Assembly (NCBI GenBank): GCA_936432065.2
Contig: OW386289.2
Location: 13,067,077-13,131,076, forward strand
Origin: Rutpela maculata
Lineage: Eukaryota; Arthropoda; Insecta; Coleoptera; Cerambycidae
Length of the DNA: 64,000 nt
Reading direction: 5' to 3'
The position numbers were made by a program, and so were the translations under genes. The notes under the pieces were generated by a model. That model was not told the DNA's origin. It saw only the letters and a program-made list of their open reading frames with translations, and searched no databases. Positions 38,126 through 50,200 of this stretch are shown here, in pieces (position 1 is the stretch's first letter; the number at the start of each line of letters is the position of its first letter).

Positions 38126-39420
38126 CTTAGGCAGCGTTGTTCTGATTGACGTTTCTATGTCCGTTGTTCGTGTATATGCGTATGATCAAATGTTTATCCT
38201 TCGATATCGTAAAAACAGGAGAACATACGTTCATGCCTTTTTAGGGTTCTATATTCAAAAATGAAAAACGGAATCTTTATAGGATGACTCATTGGTCCGT
38301 CCGTCCATCTATCTGCCTCGGCGGTTTATCTTTATATTTACTACACACGTTCAGAGAATGACTTTATAAGCATCCCTTATAAATTTTGACTCTCCAGATT
38401 ATGTGTTCCATTATTGTCGGTGGGCTCTCGTGCTAATAAGAAAATAATAAGTTATGCAAAAGAATCCCTCAAAATCACAGAGACGTAAAGTTTAAAAAAT
38501 ATTTCGAAAAATTGACGTTGAATTTCGGAATATGGAAACACAGATTTTTAACTTAAACTTATCGTACTTGTAACATCTTTACTTTGCCCTGTAGAGTAAA
38601 AATTATGGTATTTTTCCAACATTGGACCTCACTAAAATTTAATTTCGACGTCGTCTTATCTCCACTTGTGTCAATTCCACGTAGCGTCAACGTAAATTTT
38701 ACCAAAACATGATTAATTCTAATTTTGCAACTAAACTTATTATACATAATTTAGGAAGTTTCGACACCAAATAATACCTAAATGTTTGCTGGGTTATTAT
38801 CTGAAAGACTTGATATTAAAAGAAACAGGACACTGAAAGATTTTAACACATAATACTTTTTACAATTTATTGGAATTCCTTGAACTTATCACAAGCCAAT
38901 ATTCCATGTAAACATTATATGAATGTGAATTGTTTATAAAAATTATGTGTACTCTTGTAGACGACCTCACCCGGGTATTTATTTTAATGTTTAATCCTAC
39001 ACGCTTTAAGACGTTTTGATTGTATTTATATTATTATTTATATAGTTATTTTATTTATTTTAATGTTTTGTAAAAGATGGTGTAAAATGTAATGTTGGTA
39101 TTTATTGTAACTGTTATTGGCTAATTCTCTATATATATATTGTACAACATAATTTCCTTAATATTAACTATCTGTTAATATTTTTTTCCTAACCAATAAA
39201 TTTTTATTATGATTGTCATCATGATATAAAAATAATGCACACACTGTCAAGTTGATTTTTTAAATATGAAGAAAATGAAAACTGCAAATTATTTTGTTTT
39301 TTAAAAATCGTAAATAATTTAGATACTTATCTCATTTACTGTTGGTGGCATATTTCTAGATTTCCAGATTTTTTAAATGAAATGAAGAGGTAAAAACTGC
39401 TTTATACTCTTTAAGATTTT
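38126..39420. other. No recognisable gene
   Basis: The stretch is AT-rich, with no domain, repeat boundary or RNA gene that I can support. Confidence 0.45.
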
Positions 39421-40455
39421 TACGTATACAGAGTGTCCCAGAACATGTGGGCAGTTTCTCGGGGGCGTAAATTTTAGATGAAAATAACACCATACGTTTA
39501 TGTAATTTTTTTCAATAGAATAGAGATAATGATCCCTGAACACGGTGGGAAAAGTGGATTCAATATTAACTATTAAAAGTAAAAAAAATGAGGCGTTTGG
39601 TTCTTGTACACACACTAAATCACATTTTTTTCACTCCCTTTAAGAATGGGGTGGGGGTGGCTAATGCCAAAATTTTTTTGAGACCTTAACTTCTTTTATA
39701 TATACTAAATACCAATTTTTTGACTCTTACTTGCTTGATTTACCTATTTGCCCCAATTTACCCTTCAACGGAATAAGATCAAAATATAATCTAGTTCCAG
39801 ATCTCATTAAAATACATACGTGTACCAAATTTCAAGTCAATATCTTAAATGTTTCCAGAGTAATCGTACTATACTACTATACTACTATACTACTATACTA
39901 CTATACTACTATACTACTATACTTTTGCACTCCAGTATGTGGAAATAATTGTTTATGGAACTTTAATAATATAATATTTGAAATCGTCTACCCCAAAAAC
40001 CCATAAAACGATAAGCCAAATCGGTAGTGAGGGTGGGGATGGTGGCAGTGGGAGCGCATGAAGTAAAAAATTTTTTTGAGGCCGTTGTGCACGCACTGAA
40101 TCACAATTTTATTTTTTTCATTCCCTTTTATAATGGCGTGGGAGTGGCTAATGCCATAAATTTTTTTAAGACCTTATCTTCTCTTATACATATTGAATAC
40201 CAATTTTATGGACTCTTCTACTTGCTTGATTTACCTAAGTTCCGTTCAACGGAATAAGATCAAAATATAATCTAGTTCGGGATTTCGTTAAAATACACAC
40301 GTGTACCAAATTTCAAGTCAATATCTTAAACGGTTCCAGCGTAATAGTGCGCACAAAAAAAGTTACAGACCGACAGAGACAGAAAATTTTTTTTGTTCAA
40401 ACTTAAAATCTCGACAATTTTTTTTGCGTTCTACACGTCCAATGGATGTGGAAGT
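39421..40455. repeat. Two joined GTGGAAG-family repeats
   Basis: A first copy (about 39600-39925) runs into a second (about 39935-40455) that ends AATGGATGTGGAAGTAAA. In the first, the usual CAGA microsatellite is absent. In its place, at 39868-39923, is an array of about seven copies of the 8-bp unit CTATACTA. The second keeps ACAGACCGACAGAGACAGA. Open frames across the repeats are not genes. Confidence 0.8.
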
Positions 40456-40619
40456 AAAATATATTTGTGAAAAAATGAATTTCCAATTCTTACATTTTTT
40501 GATTACCTGCATCTAGATATATTACAAATTAAAAACACTAAAATTAATATATTTACAAGACACTTATATACTGAATTGAAAATGAAAATGTAATTAAAAT
40601 ATCAATTTTGATATTATAA

Positions 40620-42670
40620 CATTTTACAAAAACAAAAATACTCTATATACTAAGGAACCTTTTTCCAATCAATAATAATTATATAGGGAGATGATTAAAG
40701 TAAACAATGTGGGAATTGCACCTAAAAACTTGTATTTTCAAAAAGCTGTGAAAATTGTATTATATAAAATTTAGAAAAACTTCGATATCTCAAAGAGACT
40801 AATATCATGTTTACATCTAGTTTTTGTATATTCCTACCTTTGATAAATTTTTATAAAGCAAAATATATCTTTTGTATTATGTTATTACCTAATATTGCTC
40901 CTCTCAAAATTTAGTTTAATCAGCTCACTTTATTATGTTTGTATTTCAAAAATTTTTGTATTTGAAAGTATTAGTGAATACAATTTATTAGGGTTCGTCT
41001 CATCTATATTTCACATTGAATACATATATAAATAATGTAAACGATAATATAAAATCATTTAATTAACAAAGAGAAGAGCTTCATTTTAATTGAATATTGG
41101 CAATTTTAATTGTTAATAATAAAGAAAAATGGAAGATAAGCAATAAGTGCGTTATTATCTATTTCAGCAAATTATATTCCATCTATATGTCTAGACACAA
41201 AATGTTAGGAAAAATACATTTTTATTTCTATTGTTTTTGCTACTATTCCATAAAACATGATTGTAGATATATCACTTCTTACAACAAAACAAGGAAAAAA
41301 TTAATTTTTATGTTTAATGTTTTTTTTATAATTCCATAGAATGTGCATGTAGGTATAATATCACAACAAAATAAACAAGGAAAGGGCGAAAGCTTCATAA
41401 ATCGGCTAAGAGTTTGGTATTCACTACCTTAACAATATTTTTTTATTAAGCAAACTGTACCTTTTGTATTATGTATTATCTCGTATTTTTCTTCTTATTT
41501 GTTAGCATTTATCTCACTTTATTATGTCTGTATTTTAATAATTTTTGTATTTGATAAATGTATTAGTGCAAACAGTTTATTGGGCTCGTTCTATATATAT
41601 ATTCCATATTCAATAAATATATAAATAATATTTTATAGTATCAACTAAAATTAATTTATTAGTCACAATAACAATTGATTTTGTTTCACACAAGTCAATA
41701 CATATTTAAAAGCTGCTACGTTTTGAAGTTATATATAAAAATAATAAGTTATTGATGTCAATATTAGATTTTAAAAATTCTCTTATACCAAAAAATTCAT
41801 TTATTAAAATGTTCCATTTTATTCATATTTCACTGGGGAGTTTATTAAAAAAATTAAGGCCATAATAATTGAAACCACAATCACTTGACTTCAAATCATT
41901 CGATTAACAACTGAATATTAACAGCTTTAATTGTTAAGGATAGAATTTCGCAGAGTGAGAAGGAAATATGCCTATTTTCGATTTATTGTAAATATTTGAA
42001 AAATTATAAATGGTATAGTCTTTAAAATAGCTTCAGGTACTTTCCATCGGTCTAAGGAATACAACCATGTACAGTTTTTATCATAAATTTTATATATAGT
42101 TAAATGCCATATATACTTTAATAATGAAATTAGGAACTATTTTTATTGACGATATTCAAGTACAACCGAAAACAATAAAAAAAAAATAGTTGTATTCTTT
42201 AGAACAATAGCAAGTATATAAAATAGTTTTAAAAATTATATATGTTTGGTTTTTTAAATGTTTATAATAAATCGAAAATAAACGCATGTTTCCCTCTCAT
42301 TCTGCAAAATCCTACACACTAAAAAAAATTTGTTTAATTTTGCGTATATACAAAGCAATTTCTTGGTTGATGTTAATAAATTTTTGTTGCTCCAAACAAA
42401 ATTGTTTGAAGCAACAAAAATTTATTAACATCAACCAAAAAATTGCTTTGTATATACGCAATAAAATTTTTGTTTGCTCTAAACAAATTTTTTTTAGCGT
42501 GTATCCTTAATAATCAATAAAAATGGAAAATACCCAGCCATCGATTTCAGAAGATAATGTTCCATCTAAATATCCACACACAAAATGTTAGAAAAAATTT
42601 TTATTTCTAATTTTTTTTACAATTCCATAGAATGTGCATGTATGAATAATACCACTTGTCACAACAAAAC
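40620..42670. repeat. Diverged direct repeats, AT-rich
   Basis: Blocks at about 40860-41040 and 41450-41640 share CTTTATTATGTYTGTATTT and TTTTTGTATTTGA. Blocks at about 41180-41390 and 42550-42675 share ACAAAATGTTAG, TTTTTATTTCTA and AATTCCATAGAATGTGCATG. They appear to be old tandem units of about 0.6-1.3 kb. The MITE at 42315 lies between two of them. Confidence 0.55.
42315..42501. mobile_element. Near-perfect palindromic MITE, 187 bp
   Basis: The arms run from CACACTAAAAAAAATTTG on the left to CAAATTTTTTTTAGCGTG on the right. They meet around a short loop near 42400-42410, with an inner arm reading CAACAAAAATTTATTAACAT. TA flanks both ends (42313-42314 and 42502-42503). This is typical of Tc1/mariner-derived miniature elements. 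The high arm identity suggests a recent insertion. Confidence 0.85.
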
Positions 42671-43099
42671 AAGTAAAGAAAAGGTGAGATATTTACACCC
42701 GGAATAGTTATAGTCAAGCGCTACTTTATTATCGTAGTGATAAACATAAAATAGTAAATAGTATGAAATACTAAAGGAAAACAAACTCCACGTCCTTTGT
42801 TCGCTCGCCACATGAAAAGCGACAAGTAATTACCACGGCAGTAATTAACGACTCTAATATATTGCGTTTGTCTTTACAACAATATTTAATAAAATAATAA
42901 CCATGTAAAGAGTTATTATTCTGCGCAGTCATTAAAGTCTCTTTTATATAAAGGACAAAAGCCTGTAGTGTATTGTGCCAACAATTACGCAACAACTTGC
43001 GAAATCTAGTGCACCGTAGCGCAATACGAAAATTAACACATAAAAAATCGGCCTGTCATTTAACCTATCCACCGGCAAACATAAGCCACCTAACAGTAT

Positions 43100-43456
43100 A
43101 ACAATATACTGTTTTTACCATGTCCTATTCAGAAGCACACCTGTTTGACTCCCTCCAGCCCCGATAGCTCCTCTATTGGATGCCCGGACGCTGCTGGCAG
43201 CTCATTGGTGCTCCGGCACGTGCACACGAAATAGTGGGGACGAGCTTAATAACTAGCTATTCTCTGTTTCCTGATTCAGAGGCGATTTAGTCTTCGAGCA
43301 GTGTTGTTCGCGTCTTTCCCTTGCACTGCACTGCAACCTTCTACGTTAGGACGTTGTTACGAGTTTTGTGTTTTTAATTTTGAACTTTGTGTGTCTGCTG
43401 TCGTGCGCACCGACGAACATTTTGGATTATTTTTAGTGATAAAGTGATTGTGCAAC
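43100..43456 (+). promoter_or_regulatory. Putative promoter and 5' UTR of the escargot-like gene
   Basis: This stretch is clearly less AT-rich than its surroundings. It holds two ATTGG (inverted CCAAT) boxes at 43175-43179 and 43204-43208, and an E-box CACGTG at 43217-43222. Initiator-like ATTCAGA (about 43275) and GAGCAGTGT (about 43297) are candidate start sites; there is no good TATA box. The E-box matters because Snail-family and bHLH proteins bind CANNTG sites, so self-regulation is possible. The exact start cannot be fixed from sequence alone. Confidence 0.45.
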
Positions 43457-46400
43457 ATGCCTGTTACAATCATGGCAAAGAACTACTCTCATTGTCCTCT
43501 GAAGAAGAGGCCCATTGTCTTTGACGACATACCAGGTGTGTACAGACTCGATTTATATTCTGAGAATGATTTTTGGTAATTCGGCATTAGAATTTTCGCG
43601 AGATTTTTTCAGGATACACTAATTTGGGGTCGCAGAACATGAATCTGAAATTATGTTTCAGTGCAAAATAGCTTATGAAAGAGAAAATCTTGAAATTTTC
43701 CACCATAACACCTTGAATTTCGGATCTCGTATGCACAATATAAGGGCTTTTTTTCATAAAAAAACATTGATCAAAACTCCAGAAATTAGTAGTTTTCAAT
43801 GTTATTGTGTCTAAAGTATAGAGCAAAATCACGATTTTTTGCCTCTTACGTTTTTAAATGGTATTTGTATTTTAGCAGGAAAAATATGGCGTTCGCTGAA
43901 AATGTCATTTTTGGGTTAACTTAAGAGGTCGACATATATGTAGTTATAAATGTTAAACGTTTTAAACAGCTGAGTATATAGACTTAAGGTTAGTTCATCA
44001 GTTTAGCTGGGTTTTTTGCTGGTGTCTGTGGCTGTAGCTATTTTTTATTTTATACATAAAAAAGATGCAACCGCCTGCAAAAAAGAAAAACCAAGTAACC
44101 TAAGTAAGTAGTAGTAGTAAGTCCATGTCCATGTGCATAGCTTTTTAAAACTTTTTACTAGTTATAACTCGTAGAATTTGTATTATTTACGTTAAAATTT
44201 TGAAAAAGCTGTGTACATCAATACAGCTGGAGTTTGGTTTTCCTTTTCTTCAGTTGGCTACAGCTTATTTTATTGTATGAAACATTAAAACAAGTTGCAG
44301 TCATATGGAAAATAGGACCTAACTAACCTAACCTGAACAACTAACCCTGAAAATCCATATTTAAAATTTTTAATGCTAATAAAACAATAAAAAAAGTTAC
44401 AGCCATGAGCAAAATATGAAAACTAACCTAAACTCAACAACTAACTCTATATGTTCTGTACACAGCATTTTAAAACTTTTAATATAAATAATACAAACTG
44501 AAACAGATGAGAACACTTTTGTTTTTTTATCACCAATTTATTATAACTTTGAGAATGACACTCTAAGTTGTAGAAGCTGAGTAACTTTTAGTTACAATAA
44601 ATTAGTGATAAAACACAAAAACCGGTGTTTTCATATGTTTCGTTATGATTAATTTATCACAAAGTAACGGCTTCCACCATTCAATTTTTAATACAAATTG
44701 TATTAGTGTATTAAAAGTTTTAAAAAGCTGTGTATATACTCTTGGGATTAGTTGTTCAGATTAAGTTGGTTATATTTTTTGCAAATGATTGCAATTTTTT
44801 GTATTGTATTATATATTATTATATTATTAAAAAGTTGCAAACATCCACAAAAAGGGAAAATAAACCTAACCCGAACAACTAACAACTAACTTTTGAAAAC
44901 TTTTAATACAACTAATACAATAAAAATAATGCTGCAGTCATCTATAAAAGGAACAACCTAATCTGAACAATGAACCTCATATATACACAGCTTTTTAAAA
45001 CTTTTAATATAATTAAATATGTCGACTTCATAAACTAACCTAAAATTGACATTATTACTCTATAACGTCGTATCTTTTCCCGCTAGAATACAAGTACCAT
45101 TTCAAAGTCCGACAGGCAAAAAATGAATCCCTGAATATTTTACTCGATATCTTTGACAGAAAAAAAAAGTGCGGAGACGTCGAAGACGCAAACGTATTAG
45201 TTTGACGGTTTGATTATCTTTCATATTTTAATTTCTGGAGTTTTGATGAATAAGAACCTTTCTTTTTATGAAAACTCTATTTTTTGCGATACATACGTAA
45301 AGATCACTTACATTGTGAACATGAGATCCAAATCGGCCAAAATTCAAAGTGTTTACAATGATCTGTATTTATTTTTCAATGCAAAGTCTTCAAAAACATG
45401 TCTGCAGTTTTCCATTATAATAACACATGCAAAATTGCAAACATTTTTTTTGGAAAACTATGCACTTACATTGAAAAATAATTCCAAATTCGTATTCTAC
45501 AACCCCAAAATTTCGCGAATATTCCAATGCAGAATTACCTGATTTTCTTCCTTTAACCGCTCTAGATTCTTAAATTGCGAGGCAATAGACTAAAGTTATT
45601 CTCATTGTTACAGACGAACCAGAAAACCTTTCAACAAAGCCAGAAGATCTAAGCCGAACTGGTCGCCTGGCATCAGTCTCACCATCCTCATCACCCGCAT
45701 TGTCTCCGGTAGCTTCACCACAGTCTTCTGTGTCCAACACTCCACCATCCTCACCTCCAATGTCTTCGCCATCTCCAACGCACTTCATGTACCAAGCACC
45801 GATCAAGGTAGAACCTCGTATAGAATACCCTGTACCGATCAGCCCGGAATACGCACCTCAAACATGGCACAGAAGCGTAGCTCCGATGTACCACCCAGCC
45901 TACCATTACATGCCTTATCCGTACCACCACGAGAACATCTACATGGGCCCTACTTCTCCTTACAGTGACAGCTCTTTATCTCCACCGCACCACATGCAGC
46001 AACCGCTGCAGCCTTTGGCGTTGAGGCCCACGGTTTACTCCTCTATCGACCAGAATTCGTTGAGCCCAAACAGCTCCACGACTTCTCCTCCACCTCAAAC
46101 CGTGTCCTCGGCGGAAGATTTGACGGAAAAACGCAGGCAAGGGATCAGGCATCAATGTCCCGACTGTGGGAAGAGTTACTCCACTTTCTCTGGTTTATCT
46201 AAGCATCGTCAGTTTCACTGTGCTGCTGGTGACGGTCCTAAAAAGTCATTTAGTTGCAAGTATTGTGAAAAAGTGTACGTTTCCCTTGGAGCCCTCAAGA
46301 TGCACATCAGAACACATACGTTGCCTTGCAAATGTACCATTTGCGGCAAAGCCTTTTCAAGGCCGTGGTTGTTGCAAGGCCATATTCGCACCCACACTGG

Positions 46401-46608
46401 AGAAAAACCGTTTTCGTGCACTTATTGCAACAGGGCGTTTGCCGACAGGTCGAACCTCAGAGCTCACCTGCAGACACATTCCGATGTCAAAAAGTATTCC
46501 TGCTCGACATGCAGTAAAACGTTTTCCAGGATGTCCCTTCTCACAAAGCACACTGAAGGGGGTTGCACCGGGGGTACCACGTTAATCCACCCCGAAAAAC
46601 TGTATTAG
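43457..46608 (+). CDS. esg: Escargot/Snail-family zinc-finger repressor, two exons
   Basis: Exon 1 is 43457-43535 (donor CCAG-GTGTGT) and exon 2 is 45614-46608 (acceptor TTACAG). The joined reading is 357 residues. The N-terminus carries the insect Snail-family box [12 protein letters not shown] (residues 9-20). Residues 29-40 hold PENLS and PEDLS, the latter a canonical CtBP corepressor-binding motif. A Ser/Pro-, Tyr- and His-rich linker follows. There are five zinc fingers, at about 208-228, 241-261, 267-287, 295-315 and 323-344; the last is C2HC. The fingers bind CAGGTG-type E-boxes in this family. [14 protein letters not shown] and [16 protein letters not shown] favour escargot over snail or worniu, but insects vary and only a tree would settle it. 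It acts in the nucleus, in epithelial and stem-cell fate. Confidence 0.95.
43575..45539. mobile_element. Inverted-repeat transposon filling the esg-like intron
   Basis: The left end GGTAATTCGGCATTAGAATT mirrors the right end ATTCCAATGCAGAATTACC. Arms of about 240-320 bp include ATCAAAACTCCAGAAAT (about 43771) against its complement (about 45229). Flanking 8-bp sequences TGATTTTT (43567-43574) and TGATTTTC (45540-45547) look like a target duplication of hAT-like length. The interior holds further repeats: TTAAAACTTTTAATA with CAGCTTTT/GCATTTT contexts recurs at about 44460, 44700 (inverted), 44890 and 44995. I see no transposase. Confidence 0.8.
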
Positions 46609-47080
46609 TTGTTTATGGTTAGTTAAGTTTTGTTGCTATTATTTATTTATTGTTTTTACATATCTCTGATCTGTTGTCAGAACATTCCCTTTGATTTTCG
46701 GTTCCTTTTTTGCAACAGTATTTATTGTACTCTTTTCTGAATAGTGCCTTTTAAAAAGACTGAGTAAAACTGAAAATTATGTACAAATAATTCCTACCAC
46801 AATTGTATATAGTTAGTGCCTAAGAAAATTTAATATATTTTTGTAAATATTTTATCGATCTATATCGTGACATATTCTGATAAAGTGATGTTAAGAGATA
46901 TTTCAAGTTATTTGAAGTATTGTTATTATTGAAGAATATTCACTTTATTTTCTAGTCAAGTGAAGTGTTGTAACTTCTATAATGTTATTATTATGCCATT
47001 GTACAGTGCCTTACGTAGTCTTATTAAACGTATATACAGATTTTATACTATTTAATAAAAATGTTACTTTTATACATACG
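46609..47080 (+). promoter_or_regulatory. 3' UTR of the esg-like gene with instability motifs
   Basis: Overlapping AU-rich ATTTA motifs occur at about 46640-46651. Two exact Pumilio-type sites (TGTANATA) occur: TGTATATA at 46804-46811 and TGTAAATA at 46842-46849. An AATAAA polyadenylation signal lies at 47054-47059, placing the transcript end near 47075. Rapid turnover or translational control would suit a cell-fate repressor; this is inference from motifs. Confidence 0.6.
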
Positions 47081-47200
47081 TTGTTTTAATTCCTACAATT
47101 TACACTTACATCAGTTTTTACAAATTTTCAACTGAACAAATTTCTTTTTTCACGGTGGAGACTCCGGCGCCTCACCCATATTAATACAGGAAAACTACTT

Positions 47201-50200
47201 TAACTCGAAAAAGATTTGCGCAGACCTTAAACTTTGGTTATAGATTCAAAATAGGCCAAACTTCACGAAACAAAAAAGTTTGGGAGTTTTACGTATCCGC
47301 AGGAACCTATAGGGGGGTGAAAGGGGAATTTTTAGTTAAAAAATAATTTTTCTCTATTTTCTCGGAAAATATGGGATTTACAAAAAAATAGTTCAAATAA
47401 AAGTTATTTCTGACAAAATTATCTGTAATTTGGTGTGTTTAAATTTAATTTTATAGCAATAATTAACCGAAGTACGAGAGGTTTTAACTTCGGAATAATG
47501 TCAAATGAATTAGATCTCGTTCATTTTTTGGCAGCTTAATAGTAAATGCACAGAAAAGAAGTTTCTATATTATGCGAGGGCTTGCTAATTTCCCCTTTTC
47601 AGGGGATGACATCTTAAAAAAAAAAACAAAAACATTGTAGCTGAGAGATAATTAAATTTGAAGAAGAAAAGGTTGTATGCAACTTTTCATAAAAATTGGT
47701 AGATTTAAGTTATAACTACTAGAAAATTTGGGATTTTAGCTTGAAAAAGTGGTATTTCAAATATGCTTTCGTCAAATAACTCGAAAGGTTGAACAAAACA
47801 TGTTAGAGACAAATAAGAAAGCTACTAAATTAAGGATGAATTTCGTTTTTTTCTAATTTTTGTAGAATTAATGGTTTCGGAGATCTGGAAGTCTAAAGGT
47901 GGCGCACAGTGTGAAAGTTTTCCATTTTTTTGGAAAAAAAAACCGTCTACAATGCAATTATTAATGGATTTGAAAAAAAATGTTTTAAAAATAATTGTTA
48001 GGTTATCGCCCGATGTTTGAGCACTGCCCAAATTTTAAAAACGTTCAACATAACTTCAAAAATCCTATAAATATTTGAAATTCGTGTATTTTACTTAAGT
48101 AAAAATGCGAATTTCTGTTTTTTAAAAGTTTTACTCAGAAAATATCCTTTACTACTTGTTTTTTAGATCGCTGATTAAGAAAAATGGGGTCCCGTTAACC
48201 AGAAATTGATATAGGACCTTTAAAATATCGAAAAACACCCCTAATAGGGATTTTTTCGAAATATTTTTATTAAAAATGTAAAATAGTCTAGTAAAGTGTA
48301 TTTTTTATATGATAAATATAAAACCTTAGTTATTCAAATAATAATTCAGTAAACATTTACCCTAAGGGTTAATCAGAGGGGTTGAAACAACCTCCATTTC
48401 GACAAAAAATATAGTTACAATGGTTATTTTTTAGTTTTTGCTTCAAAATGGGGTAAGAGAGTACATTGTGACTGTGAGAGTGTATCTCAACCCCTTTTAA
48501 GGGGTGAAAACCACCCTTAAATGGCTGTAGAATTTGAAAATAGGTTTTGAATTTTTTTGAAATTTTAGAATCACGTCTTCTTCGATATTTTCACTAAAAT
48601 TAGTCTCCGAACCTTGTTTGATAAATAAAAATTATTTTAAAGGTTAAATTAATCAATTCTTATATACTTTGACAATGTGAATAAACAACAATTCAATGTG
48701 AGTAGAAACAAATTCTAAGTTTTTCAACGTTTTTAAGAAGCTCGTAAGTTAGAAATCGCATTTTTTCCATTTGAAAAGAAAAAAATATATATAAAATGAA
48801 ATGAAAATTTTTCATCCATTCTATGCAATGTGAAACAACAATCCAATTTTTAGTAAACATATTTTAAGCATCCTAAAGTTCAAAAATAATTAAAAGCAAT
48901 TTTAGGCATTTTTTAGACATTTCAAAAAAAAATCTTTTAAAATTAAGTCTAAATTTTTCATTCATTCTACTCCATGTAAAACAAGTATCCAAAGTTAAAA
49001 AAAAACAGATTTTAAGATAGTCTTAAGATAATTTATTAATGAAAAAAAGTGGACATTAAAATGGATGTTAATCAATTTTTTTTTAATTTTTCTATCAATT
49101 GTATACTTAGTAGTAAAAAATTTATTAATTATTTTAATTATTTTAAAAGATTTTTTTTGGAATGTCTAAAATTTAGTTTGTTTGAAAAAAATAGAGATAT
49201 CTGCTGACTTTAAGCTGCTATTAAGCACCCAATTGTTTTTGAACTTTAGGATGCTTAAAATATGTTTACTAAAAATTGGATTGTTGCATTTTCATTTCAT
49301 TTTAAATATTTTTTTCCTTTCAAATGGAAAAAATGCGATTTCTAACTTACGAGCTTCTTAAAAACGTTGAAAAACTTAGAATTTGTTTCTACTCACATTG
49401 AATTGTTGTTTATTCACATTGTCAAAGTATATAAGAATTGATTAATTTAACCTTTAAAATAATTTTTATTTATCAAACAAGGTTCGGAGACTGATTTTAG
49501 TGAAAATATCGAAGAAGACGTGATTCTAAAATTTCAAAAAAATTCAATTCAATTCATTTTCAAATTCTACAACCATTTAAGGGCTCTTAAAAGTGGTTGA
49601 GATACACACTCATAGTCACAATGTACTCTCTTACCCTATTTTGAAGCAAAAACTAAAAAATAACCATTGTAACTATATTTTTTGTCGAAATGAAGGTTGT
49701 TTCAACCCCTCTGATTAACCCTTAGGGTAAATGTTTACTGAATTATTATTTGAATAACTAAGGTTTTATATTTATCATATAAAAAATACACTTTACTAGA
49801 CTATTTTACATTTTTAATAAGAATATTTCGAAGAAATCTCTATTAAGGGTGTTTTTCGGTATTTTAAGGGCGTTATATCATTTCTGATTAACGGGACCTC
49901 ATTTTTCTTAATCAGCGACCCGAGAAACATGTAGTAAAGGATATTTTCTGAGTAAAACTTTGAAAAAACAGAAATTCGCATTTTTACTTAAGTAAAATAC
50001 ACGAATTTCATATATTTATAGGTTTTTTTGAAGTTATGTTGAACATTTTTAAAATTTGGGCAGTGCTCAAACATCGGGTGATACCTAACAATTATTTAAA
50101 AAAATAAATTTTTCAAATCCATTAATTATTGCATTGTAGACGGATTTTTGTCCAAAAAAATGGAAAAATTTCCCACTGTGTGGCGTCAGAACGTTTATAA

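Noticed and set aside
46166..46585. Open frame of 139 codons overlapping the zinc-finger region
   Set aside because: It is a shifted-frame shadow of the esg-like fingers, with no domain of its own; the same holds for the - strand frames at 46215-46551.
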